Source: a virus. Taken from it: DNA of 29,443 bases. The notes below the pieces were generated by a model. The model did not search any database, had not been told where the DNA came from, and saw only the letters and a program-made list of their open reading frames with translations. The translations under genes were made by a program, and so were the position numbers. Positions 8,166 to 13,649 of this stretch are shown piece by piece. How positions within the stretch are numbered: position 1 is the stretch's first letter; each line of letters begins with the position of its first letter. The stretch is taken from positions 1 to 29,443 of IMG/VR virus record IMGVR_UViG_3300010354_000413; one strand, 5' to 3'.

Positions 8166-8349
8166 TACCTCTGAAGACTGCCGGCTGTTCATGCAATGCA
8201 TTAAATTCAGACGATGCTAAATCATCTGTATTTACATTTTCATTTGTTATTGCATTTACTAAAATGCTTTCTTCAAAGAAATATCGGCATAGTAGTAAAA
8301 TGCCTGTGTTTTTTCTTACTACTCCTAGAAAATATTTTTTGTTGTACAT
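8158..8349 (-). CDS. Hypothetical small protein
   Basis: 63 aa, not recognised. It begins MYNKKYFLGVVRKNTGILLL with a moderately hydrophobic segment and ends in a polar tail (HEQPAVFRGNE). The ATG is preceded by the AAACTAATA element that overlaps the stop of the upstream gene, as at the helicase and ATPase genes, which supports it as a real start. Its stop overlaps the start of the next gene. Confidence 0.55.
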   Translation of the reverse strand: MYNKKYFLGVVRKNTGILLLCRYFFEESILVNAITNENVNTDDLASSEFNALHEQPAVFRGNE

Positions 8350-8355
8350 AACATA

Positions 8356-8808
8356 TTAGTTTAATGAGAAATTGTTAAAAAATTTGCCAGATTGGTTATC
8401 AAGTGACAATAATAATTCTGATATAATATAAGAAACTTGAAATTCAGTCATTTCTTCACCTTCTACTATTTCGTTTAGTAATTTACAGAGACTGTAATAT
8501 TCATCTAAACATTCTTCAAATTCAATCTTTGAAGTTGTAGTTTTGATTTTTGCTGTATTTATTTTAAAGTTTCTTATTAGAATTGCAGCAGTGTATAAAA
8601 CTTTAAGACTTTCATCTGTAGCATTATATAAACTTACTGCTAATTCTGATGTAGATAACTCGTTAAGGTATATTCCATCTATTTTTGATGAATTTATTTT
8701 ATTTATCAAATCTATAGAATTACCTCCGAATAGTGCAATAGTTAAAGTACTGTCGTTACTTATTACAGCTATTGCTACTTTTTTGTAATGAATTTCTTCT
8801 ACCATCAT
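8356..8808 (-). CDS. Hypothetical protein
   Basis: 150 aa from the first ATG (MMVEEIHYKKVAIAV); an upstream TTG at 8829 is less likely. The first half alternates hydrophobic strands (VAIAVISNDSTLTIALFGG) and the second half is helical and acidic (EECLDEYYSLCKLLNEIVEGEEM). The family is not recognised. It overlaps the upstream secreted-protein gene by about 50 nt. Confidence 0.55.
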   Translation of the reverse strand: MMVEEIHYKKVAIAVISNDSTLTIALFGGNSIDLINKINSSKIDGIYLNELSTSELAVSLYNATDESLKVLYTAAILIRNFKINTAKIKTTTSKIEFEECLDEYYSLCKLLNEIVEGEEMTEFQVSYIISELLLSLDNQSGKFFNNFSLN

Positions 8809-9145
8809 TTCTATTTGATTTAGTTGCAATTATTATTTTGTATGCACCTGTCATAGGATATTCTTGTACATATATGGTATCTTTATCTTTCATGATAATT
8901 ACTTTAGAATATTCATTTTCATAGGAATACATTTTGTAAAACTTGTCATAATATACTCCATAGTAATTATCTGTGGAAAACTTATTAGAAATAGATAACC
9001 CTGATTTTTTTATCTTTATAGTAGTTTTTATACTATCTATTGATGATTCATGAATATCACGGTAAAGTACAATATCACTTGTATAAGTTTGTCCTACTAC
9101 AGACAAAGATAATAAGATTGCAAAGATTATTATAATGTTTTTCAT
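8756..9145 (-). CDS. Small exported protein
   Basis: 129 aa with a clear signal-peptide-like start (MKNIIIIFAILLSLSVVGQ), probably cleaved near VGQ. The mature part is beta-rich with many Tyr and Lys (YYGVYYDKFYKMYSYENEYSK), a composition common in periplasmic or surface proteins of Bacteroidota phages. No enzymatic motif is visible. Export during infection could serve host-envelope modification or superinfection control, but that is speculation. The ATG overlaps the stop of the upstream gene by 4 nt. Confidence 0.62.
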   Translation of the reverse strand: MKNIIIIFAILLSLSVVGQTYTSDIVLYRDIHESSIDSIKTTIKIKKSGLSISNKFSTDNYYGVYYDKFYKMYSYENEYSKVIIMKDKDTIYVQEYPMTGAYKIIIATKSNRNDGRRNSLQKSSNSCNK

Positions 9146-9675
9146 TTTGTAAGAAGTTTTATGTTTTTATAAATTTCATTAACTGTTATGACATTTTTAC
9201 ACAATAATGCTGCTTCTATTATTGTTCTTAATTTACCGGTAGTATGGTAATGCATTAACAATTCAGCTGCATTAGATAGTATATCTCTTTCATCAAATGT
9301 AAATTCTTTGTATGCATGATCATACCAGTAGTTTTCAAATATGTATTCAAGTATCATAAATTCTTTAAACGTAAAGATATTTTCTTCTGCTAAATACTCT
9401 TCTATATTTGAAAAATTTATAATTTCATCAAGCTTTGCATCGTAGTTGTAAGATTGAAATTCTTTATCTTTAAAGGTTTCTCTATCTTTCATTAATGCAC
9501 TGTATATGATTGAACCTCTTAAACACACGTAACATACATTGTCAATGTAGTCATTACATTTACCTGTGATTTTAGATGTTTCATCTGCTGTACCAATTAA
9601 CCTATTATTCTCAGGGATAATTAATCCCTGAGATAAATAAGTTAGTACGTCTTTTAATATCTCTTTCCTATCCAT
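9142..9675 (-). CDS. Hypothetical acidic helical protein
   Basis: 177 aa, not recognised. The sequence is mostly helical with many Asp/Glu and aromatic residues (FKEFMILEYIFENYWYDHAYKEFTF). Two cysteines occur close together in YIDNVCYVCLRG. It overlaps the small basic gene upstream by 22 nt and the exported protein downstream by 4 nt, so it is part of one transcript. No function can be assigned. Confidence 0.62.
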   Translation of the reverse strand: MDRKEILKDVLTYLSQGLIIPENNRLIGTADETSKITGKCNDYIDNVCYVCLRGSIIYSALMKDRETFKDKEFQSYNYDAKLDEIINFSNIEEYLAEENIFTFKEFMILEYIFENYWYDHAYKEFTFDERDILSNAAELLMHYHTTGKLRTIIEAALLCKNVITVNEIYKNIKLLTK

Positions 9676-9830
9676 CCTGTTTTAGGATTTTGGTAGTAGT
9701 TGTGTAATGCTGATTTTGTATAATCAACTTTCTTTTCTCTTACAAAACACTCAAACGATTCTGCTAAATACTCTTTTAGCATTACTTCTTCTTTTCGTTT
9801 TGCAATTTTTTCTGCTGTCATTTTTTGCAT
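9654..9830 (-). CDS. Small basic protein
   Basis: 58 aa, beginning MQKMTAEKIAKRKEEVMLKE and ending QNPKTGWIGKRY. The N-terminal half is a charged helix. The start is supported by the same 16-nt AATATTTATCAACATG context as the gene at 6951, a strong argument that it is real in spite of its size. It overlaps the next gene by 22 nt. Function unknown; the charged helix would suit a nucleic-acid or protein partner. Confidence 0.6.
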   Translation of the reverse strand: MQKMTAEKIAKRKEEVMLKEYLAESFECFVREKKVDYTKSALHNYYQNPKTGWIGKRY

Positions 9831-9854
9831 GTTGATAAATATTTAAAAAGTGAT

Positions 9855-10199
9855 TTAATAATCAAAAGAATCTTGAAAATAATCATCTAGTTCTTCTACC
9901 TCACAACCAACTATTTTTGCTATTTCACACAAGTCTGCCATTTCTTGTGCTATTTCACCATTGAATTGCATTCTTTTTGGTTGTGGTTTAGGTGTAGGTG
10001 TAAATTCGTTTAGTACAATGTATAGGTATGAAATGCAAGAAGATTTAGATAATATGTCTAAACCTATGTTCATTTTAGACATTTCGTCTTTTAACCAGGT
10101 GTTTTGTCGCCACAACATCTTAATGATGTTTTGAAGATGGCTATGCTCTAATTTATTAATGGGATATTTCTTCCCATTAGATGTCCATGTAACTTTCAT
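9855..10199 (-). CDS. Hypothetical protein
   Basis: 114 aa, not recognised. The first part is helical (HLQNIIKMLWRQNTWLKDEM), the middle has a short proline-rich linker (TPTPKPQP) and the tail is acidic (EVEELDDYFQDSFDY). It begins 1 nt after the stop of the small membrane protein upstream. An acidic tail after a basic domain is seen in many phage host-takeover proteins, but no family can be named. Confidence 0.58.
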   Translation of the reverse strand: MKVTWTSNGKKYPINKLEHSHLQNIIKMLWRQNTWLKDEMSKMNIGLDILSKSSCISYLYIVLNEFTPTPKPQPKRMQFNGEIAQEMADLCEIAKIVGCEVEELDDYFQDSFDY

Positions 10200-10200
10200 T

Positions 10201-10338
10201 TTAGTTTTTGCAAGCTGGTAAAATGAATAAAAATCCGCTTAGTAATTGTGCAATTGGATTTGTCCAATTTAAGTAAATGAATACACACAATGCAACTGTT
10301 GCAATTATACCCCAGTTGTCTGATAAAATTTGTTTCAT
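10201..10338 (-). CDS. Single-pass membrane microprotein
   Basis: 45 aa: starts MKQILSDNWGIIATVALCVF and ends LFILPACKN. Nearly the whole chain is hydrophobic, with one or two membrane segments and a conserved-looking NWTNP turn between them. It is followed directly by the next gene (1-nt gap) and preceded by a strong terminator at 10377-10407, so it would be the first gene of a new transcript. The reading frame is open and continuous, with hydrophobic codons favoured throughout. It is part of a set of tiny membrane proteins in this region. Confidence 0.5.
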   Translation of the reverse strand: MKQILSDNWGIIATVALCVFIYLNWTNPIAQLLSGFLFILPACKN

Positions 10339-10376
10339 GATAGGTTATTGTTATTGTAAGTTAATAATTAGTAAAT

Positions 10377-10407
10377 AAAAAAACCTGCTGTCATTTCTAA
10401 CAGCAGG
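10377..10407 (-). terminator. Rho-independent terminator
   Basis: On the minus strand CCTGCTGT-(8 nt)-ACAGCAGG forms a perfect 8-bp GC-rich stem (10384-10391 with 10400-10407) followed by seven T (10377-10383). It lies just after the exported-protein gene ending at 10441 and closes that transcript. Confidence 0.85.
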
Positions 10408-10440
10408 CCTCCTTTAAAACCAAAACTAAAACGATGAAAA

Positions 10441-10818
10441 CTATTCTTTTATATCATAATGAAACAGAGTTTTTTCTTCTGTATCATTATCTACATTATT
10501 TATTTTTTTCCATTGTTCTTTGGTTACGATGTTACCATTTTTATCAAATGGTATTTTAAAATCTATTAATTTTTCCAGGTTAGTTGGATTCCAACCTGCT
10601 TTTTTTAATTCCATTGCAAACTTTAATCTAAATTTGTCAATGTTTTTTTTTATTATACTAGGTCTTATATCAAAAAACATTGCAAAGCATTCTATTTCAT
10701 TGTTAGTTGATATAAGTTGCTTTAAAGATTTTACTGATACATCAGTAGTTTGTGTTTTACCTGTCACGCAAATGCATAACATTGTAAAAAACAATACAAA
10801 GATAATAGTTTCTTTCAT
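10441..10818 (-). CDS. Small exported protein
   Basis: 125 aa with a signal-peptide-like N terminus (METIIFVLFF-type stretch, residues 1-20, ending in TGKTQ). The mature part has two helical segments (KSLKQLISTNNEIECFAMFF; KFRLKFAMELKKAG) and the motif KEQWKKINNV near the end. Not recognised. It is the last gene before the terminator at 10377-10407 and begins 12 nt after the stop of the upstream gene. Confidence 0.58.
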   Translation of the reverse strand: MKETIIFVLFFTMLCICVTGKTQTTDVSVKSLKQLISTNNEIECFAMFFDIRPSIIKKNIDKFRLKFAMELKKAGWNPTNLEKLIDFKIPFDKNGNIVTKEQWKKINNVDNDTEEKTLFHYDIKE

Positions 10819-10830
10819 TTTTAAAGTTTT

Positions 10831-11130
10831 TTATTGTTTTATAATTAATGATGCTATAAATATTCCATATTCAGCATCAAAACCCCACACTTCACAAGAA
10901 GGTAGGCTACAAGAATCTGTTGGTTTAAACCATCCTTGTAATCTAACTTCTTCTGAATCACGTTCATAAGTATCAACGTGTGTGAAATGTTTTATAAATT
11001 CGGGTAAGAAAATATTCTTACCCCAATCACAATTACCATCATCATCTATCGTTAAATCACGATAGTATTTTTCAGATAGTAATAACTCATTTATTTCAGG
11101 TGAGTTAGCCTGTTTTGTTTTGTTAAACAT
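10831..11130 (-). CDS. Hypothetical acidic protein
   Basis: 99 aa from MFNKTKQANSPEINEL. A longer frame to 11160 exists, but the chosen ATG lies one base after the upstream stop in the context AGCTAATATG, which matches the start element seen elsewhere. The chain contains many Asp/Glu and aromatic residues (DDDGNCDWGKNIFLPEF) and several cysteines (SCSLPSCEVWG). Function unknown. Confidence 0.55.
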   Translation of the reverse strand: MFNKTKQANSPEINELLLSEKYYRDLTIDDDGNCDWGKNIFLPEFIKHFTHVDTYERDSEEVRLQGWFKPTDSCSLPSCEVWGFDAEYGIFIASLIIKQ

Positions 11131-11131
11131 A

Positions 11132-11416
11132 TTAGCTTGATTTGCGAAGATATAGTACATCTTCGTGAATTGAAAAATAGATTTTATAACCTTGGATTAT
11201 AAGAAATCCTGTGGATTCACTTTGGAATCCGCCAATAGTTACATTGCCAAGTTTCTCAATAGGCATTGCTACAAACAATGCTTTATTAGGAAACATAGCA
11301 ATTACACTACATTCTTGTGGTTCACACTGAATTGTCAGTGAACTGTTATTCACTACATATCTTAAATTGTCGAAGATATGCTTTAGCTGTTTTGTTTCAA
11401 AGTTGTAACTGTACAT
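11132..11416 (-). CDS. Hypothetical beta-rich protein
   Basis: 94 aa, not recognised. It alternates strands (SLTIQCEPQECSVIAMF; KLGNVTIGGFQSESTGFLII; YKIYFSIHEDVLYL), compatible with a small beta barrel or sandwich. A 23-bp direct repeat (11425-11447) lies immediately before the start, and a copy lies before the gene at 11897, suggesting shared promoter control. Confidence 0.55.
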   Translation of the reverse strand: MYSYNFETKQLKHIFDNLRYVVNNSSLTIQCEPQECSVIAMFPNKALFVAMPIEKLGNVTIGGFQSESTGFLIIQGYKIYFSIHEDVLYLRKSS

Positions 11417-11424
11417 AATTATGT

Positions 11425-11447
11425 GTTTTTAAATGTTTAAAAAATAA
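11425..11447 (-). promoter_or_regulatory. Repeated AT-rich upstream element, copy 1
   Basis: A 23-bp stretch identical to 11906-11928, with the palindromic core TTTAAATGTTTAAA (11428-11441). Both copies lie within about 40 nt upstream of a minus-strand ATG. It does not match the host-type TAnnTTTG signal, so a phage-specific promoter or operator is the likeliest reading. Confidence 0.5.
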
Positions 11448-11647
11448 TTTCCCTCTGCACTCAGTTGTAATCCTAATCTATGGTTTCATCAACTTGCTCC
11501 TATAAAAGGTCTTAAAGACCTAAAAGGTTTTAAACAAGAGAACTCTACAATAAAAATTGCTTGTTCATTTTAACGTGTCCAACACTTGGTGAATTACAAC
11601 TGCTCACCCTTGGGAAGTGAGTTGTGGTGCATTAAAATTATAAATAA
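11448..11647. ncRNA. Structured non-coding segment R1
   Basis: A gap without a supportable gene. CAGTTGTAAT (11462-11471) pairs perfectly with ATTACAACTG (11593-11602), enclosing further hairpins: AGGTCTT-A-AAGACCT, an AACAAG/CTTGTT stem holding CAAT/ATTG, and GTGT/ACAC. A fifth hairpin (CTCAC/GTGAG) follows at about 11603-11620. The multibranched layout suggests a folded RNA, most likely read from the minus strand like its neighbours. No known RNA family was recognised. Confidence 0.5.
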
Positions 11648-11679
11648 AAAAGAATAAGGGATTTATTCCTTATTCTTTT
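11648..11679 (-). terminator. Rho-independent, possibly bidirectional, terminator
   Basis: AAAAGAATAAGG (11648-11659) and CCTTATTCTTTT (11668-11679) form a perfect 12-bp stem that includes the stop of the gene ending at 11670. T-rich arms lie on both strands. It closes the 75-aa gene on the minus strand. Confidence 0.78.
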
Positions 11680-11897
11680 GGATGTGACTGACATGAACCA
11701 TGCCAGTCACAGTTGTGACAAAATTCATCATTTTCATCTTTTTCATCCCAGTCAATTAAATCTGAGACTAAAAGTTGCATTTGCCAAGCTTCTTTTAGCT
11801 CAGCTTCTATTTCTTGTTTCTCAAAAGAATCAGCATTTGCTAATTCTTCATTTAATTTTGAAATGTGGTTTTGAAACCATAGGTGTACTTTTTTCAT
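11670..11897 (-). CDS. Small acidic cysteine-containing protein
   Basis: 75 aa: a coiled-coil-like helix (residues 10-45, NEELANADSFEKQEIEAEL) followed by an acidic segment and CHNCDWHGSCQSH, where C-x2-C-x5-C plus two histidines could bind zinc. Not recognised as a family. It has its own upstream element (11906-11928) and its own terminator, so it is an independently transcribed unit, a pattern typical of phage host-takeover genes. Confidence 0.6.
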   Translation of the reverse strand: MKKVHLWFQNHISKLNEELANADSFEKQEIEAELKEAWQMQLLVSDLIDWDEKDENDEFCHNCDWHGSCQSHPKE

Positions 11898-11905
11898 TGT
11901 TTTAT

Positions 11906-11928
11906 GTTTTTAAATGTTTAAAAAATAA
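11906..11928 (-). promoter_or_regulatory. Repeated AT-rich upstream element, copy 2
   Basis: Second copy of the 23-bp element described at 11425-11447, core TTTAAATGTTTAAA at 11909-11922. It lies 9 nt upstream of the ATG at 11897 on the minus strand. Confidence 0.5.
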
Positions 11929-11936
11929 AATAAATA

Positions 11937-11992
11937 TAACAATAAGCACAAGTTTAGCAATCTTGTTTGATATTTAAATCAGCTTATTGTTA
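11937..11992. ncRNA. Structured segment R2, 11-bp closing stem
   Basis: TAACAATAAGC (11937-11947) is perfectly complementary to GCTTATTGTTA (11982-11992). The enclosed 34 nt carry an inner ACAAG/CTTGT hairpin. This is the first of several folded elements in the 430-nt gene-free stretch 11898-12329. The 12000-12070 part adds one more clear hairpin, CGTGAT/ATCACG (12028-12033 with 12039-12044). Confidence 0.45.
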
Positions 11993-12076
11993 CATTTACG
12001 GATATACCTTATCATAATCAATCAACTCGTGATAGCTAATCACGCTTCATGTTTTAATCAAAGTTAATCCTGTACT

Positions 12077-12172
12077 GTTCTCGGAATGAGTATCGAACTC
12101 ATATCATTGTTAATGATATTAACCAATTTGAAGGTAGCTGTACTAATGCGCCTTCCTTTCTACCCTGAGAAC
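12077..12172 (-). tRNA. tRNA-like element with long variable arm
   Basis: On the minus strand the sequence has an excellent T arm, ATGAG-TTCGATA-CTCAT, with the invariant TTCGA loop. Before it is an 8-bp variable arm (ATATCATT-AAC-AATGATAT), as in tRNA-Ser/Leu, and around it an acceptor-like helix (GTTCTC with GAGAAC, extended by one mismatch and more pairs). The D and anticodon arms are not convincing: the loop-like TTCAAAT near 12125 lacks a proper 5-bp stem, so no amino acid is assigned. It may be a degenerate phage tRNA or a tRNA mimic. No CCA end is encoded. Confidence 0.42.
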
Positions 12173-12196
12173 TCCTGATGTGTTTTACACCTAAAA

Positions 12197-12280
12197 CTTT
12201 GATATCAAGGCTGTCATCCTTAAACTTTTCCAGATATGTATTACTACATAATTGACTTTACTGGAATGTCACTATCAAAG
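12197..12280. ncRNA. Structured segment R4, nested hairpins
   Basis: Three nested perfect stems: CTTTGATA/TATCAAAG (12197-12204 with 12273-12280), TTCCAG/CTGGAA (12228-12233 with 12261-12266) and TATGTA/TACATA around a TTAC tetraloop (12235-12250). Such nesting is unlikely by chance in a non-coding stretch and suggests a folded RNA. The strand of transcription cannot be decided. A T-run with a weak AACTT/AAGTT hairpin at about 12299-12322 could end a plus-strand RNA. Confidence 0.45.
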
Positions 12281-12329
12281 AAACTGGTGCCCTCAACAAC
12301 TTGGGAAGTTATTAAGTTTTTTATAATAT

Positions 12330-12599
12330 TTATTTGTAAAACTCTTGCCAAACTAATTCATTACTAGTTTCGGCATTTATGATTTCAATCTGGTTCCAGA
12401 GATTACCCTGGAATTTTACTTCATCTATTTCTTTTTCAGAAACAGATTTAATGATTTCATATTTTCTATATGATTCGTTTGTAGTAATTAAGTTTTCTGA
12501 TACAGTTTTTGCATCATCAATAGTACCGCATACTACTACGGTACAATAGTGCTGAAAATCTTGGTTAACATAGTAACCAATGATGAAGAAGTTTTTCAT
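12330..12599 (-). CDS. Hypothetical small protein
   Basis: 89 aa, not recognised. It starts MKNFFIIGYYVNQDFQHYCTV and shows the pattern strand-helix-strand (GTIDDAKTVSENLI, then KYEIIKSVSEKEIDEV), which resembles small ferredoxin-like folds. Upstream lies TATTGTTTTATAA (12606-12618), seen again at 10832-10844, possibly part of a promoter motif. Function unknown. Confidence 0.55.
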   Translation of the reverse strand: MKNFFIIGYYVNQDFQHYCTVVVCGTIDDAKTVSENLITTNESYRKYEIIKSVSEKEIDEVKFQGNLWNQIEIINAETSNELVWQEFYK

Positions 12600-12632
12600 G
12601 TTTGTTATTGTTTTATAAGATTAAATAAAAGA

Positions 12633-12653
12633 CTTTTTGTAACTCACAAAAAG
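12633..12653 (-). terminator. Probable terminator hairpin
   Basis: CTTTTTGT-AACTC-ACAAAAAG is a perfect 8-bp stem with a 5-nt loop, followed on the minus strand by a TCTTTT tract. It lies downstream of the 65-aa membrane protein and the R5 element, and could end their transcript. Confidence 0.5.
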
Positions 12654-12664
12654 GATAAAAAGAG

Positions 12665-12711
12665 ATTCTCATATAAAGCTTAACCATTAAGGAAAATCTA
12701 ACTTTGAGAAT
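12665..12711. ncRNA. Structured segment R5
   Basis: ATTCTCA (12665-12671) pairs with TGAGAAT (12705-12711) and encloses the hairpin CTTAA-CCA-TTAAG (12679-12691). It fills most of the gap between the genes ending at 12732 and starting at 12599, in the same style as the other folded gaps of this region. Confidence 0.38.
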
Positions 12712-12731
12712 GGTGTTACATTTTTATAGGT

Positions 12732-12929
12732 TTAATCTGTTAATTTTTTAGCTGTTACTACAGCATAAGTGAAACAGATTAAAGAGATTCCTACTAATGC
12801 TGTAGGAAAAAGAATTGTACCCCATATTCCCATATCATAATTTGCAGGGAAAAAGAATCCAGTTACTAGTGAGATTACGCTTACTATTGCAGAAAGCATG
12901 AATGTTAATATTTGAATTGCTGTTTTCAT
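12732..12929 (-). CDS. Two-pass membrane microprotein
   Basis: 65 aa with two hydrophobic segments (residues about 5-27, ILTFMLSAIVSVISLVTGFF, and about 38-58, TILFPTALVGISLICFTYAV) separated by a short loop (PANYDMGIWG), and a short charged tail (KKLTD). It is a probable inner-membrane protein. Small phage membrane proteins often act in superinfection exclusion, lysis or lysis inhibition. None of these can be chosen from sequence. It is one of four tiny membrane proteins between 10.2 and 13.6 kb. Confidence 0.6.
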   Translation of the reverse strand: MKTAIQILTFMLSAIVSVISLVTGFFFPANYDMGIWGTILFPTALVGISLICFTYAVVTAKKLTD

Positions 12930-12940
12930 TGTTGTTTTAT

Positions 12941-13015
12941 TTACTTTTGTGATGGATATAATTCTACAGTAACCATGAAATAAATCATGGCTACGATTAC
13001 TAATGCTGCTATCAT
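12941..13015 (-). CDS. Possible 24-aa membrane microprotein
   Basis: A 24-codon frame, MIAALVIVAMIYFMVTVELY then PSQK, forming one hydrophobic helix with a polar end. It lies 11 nt upstream of the 65-aa membrane protein. The upstream bases AATCTAATAAAAC resemble those before neighbouring small genes. Size makes chance possible; the ideal transmembrane pattern and its position argue for translation. Confidence 0.4.
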   Translation of the reverse strand: MIAALVIVAMIYFMVTVELYPSQK

Positions 13016-13046
13016 TTGTCTATATAGTTTTATTAGATTAAAAATA

Positions 13047-13211
13047 GAGGATGTAAGATAATGTGTAAAAATGTGTGGTAGAGGACTACCACCATCTTAC
13101 ATCCTCATAATCAATAGTTTAAATAGGATTGCTAATCCAACTTTCGGCACTTACATCACCAAAGCAATAAGGTGAACGGCACTTGTCTACCTACAATTGT
13201 AGGATTTTTTT
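13047..13211 (+). ncRNA. Putative plus-strand structured RNA
   Basis: A perfect 13-bp stem (13047-13059 with 13094-13106) contains a second perfect hairpin, GTGGTAG-AGGA-CTACCAC (13075-13092). GGATT/AATCC and TCACC/GGTGA hairpins follow, with CGGCACTT repeated twice. The segment ends in a palindromic stem CCTACAATTGTAGG (13190-13203) plus seven T (13205-13211), a good rho-independent terminator readable only on the plus strand. All flanking genes are on the minus strand, so this would be an independent small RNA. No promoter was recognised. Confidence 0.5.
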
Positions 13212-13281
13212 AATTTGAAATTTTCATAATATTACTACACATATATTATACGTGTAGCTTAATTTAAATGTGAAAAAAAAT

Positions 13282-13354
13282 GACAATAATATTTCCTTCA
13301 AGATTACTCTTACACGTTGGAATAAAAGGTATGCGAAATCCTAATATTATTGTC
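13282..13354. ncRNA. Structured segment R7, 12-bp closing stem
   Basis: GACAATAATATT (13282-13293) and AATATTATTGTC (13343-13354) are perfectly complementary and enclose 49 nt. The whole unit is 73 nt, tRNA-sized, but no T loop or anticodon arm could be found. A separate hairpin CTACAC/GTGTAG lies just upstream (about 13236-13258). Confidence 0.4.
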
Positions 13355-13363
13355 TAGTTTGTT

Positions 13364-13558
13364 TTAATCTTCAAATGCACCTACTGTGTAGCAGGCGCAG
13401 ATGAAACAGCAGATAATCATTAATGTAAAAAATGTACTGATGATTACTCCTACTAACAGTGATGGGAATGATGGTATAATAGTAATTAATAGTATCATAA
13501 ACCATACGATGCAGCTCACAAAGAAGCTAACTGTTAATGCTTTGAGAAAATTTTTCAT
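13364..13558 (-). CDS. Two-pass membrane microprotein
   Basis: 64 aa with two strongly hydrophobic stretches (about residues 9-31, VSFFVSCIVWFMILLITII, and 34-58, LLVGVIISTFFTLMIICCFI) and an acidic tip (AFED). Several cysteines lie in the second helix (ICCFICACY). It is similar in design to the 65-aa protein at 12732 but with no clear sequence identity. The start is preceded by the same AATCTTATAA-type sequence seen at 12599. It is a probable membrane protein of unknown role. Confidence 0.58.
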   Translation of the reverse strand: MKNFLKALTVSFFVSCIVWFMILLITIIPSFPSLLVGVIISTFFTLMIICCFICACYTVGAFED

Positions 13559-13616
13559 GATTTTTAGTATTATAAGATTTTAAAAATTAAATGCTAGTTT
13601 AAGTCTGATTTGAAGT

Positions 13617-13644
13617 AAAAAAAGGGAGGAGCAGTGCTCCCCCC
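13617..13644 (-). terminator. Strong rho-independent terminator
   Basis: On the minus strand a G/C-rich stem (GGAGC/GCTCC at 13628-13640, extended by three more G-C pairs after one mismatch) is followed by seven T (13617-13623). It comes 9 nt after the stop of the 105-aa gene and isolates it from the genes downstream. Confidence 0.88.
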
Positions 13645-13649
13645 AAATG

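Noticed and set aside
11448-11647. Group I intron or tmRNA in R1
   Set aside because: Too short, with no conserved core pairing, guanosine-binding site or tag frame recognised.
11425-11928. CRISPR-like or transposon repeats
   Set aside because: Only two copies of a 23-bp AT-rich element, 481 bp apart, each upstream of a gene; no regular spacers, no transposase and no target duplications in the window.
12110-12140. UGA-suppressor or tRNA-Leu(CAA) anticodon in the tRNA-like element
   Set aside because: The loop CTTCAAA/TTCAAAT has no acceptable 5-bp stem, and all genes read normally with standard stops, so no suppressor is needed or supported.
13282-13354. tRNA gene in the 73-nt R7 element
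   Set aside because: Length and closing stem fit, but no T loop, D arm or anticodon arm can be drawn on either strand.
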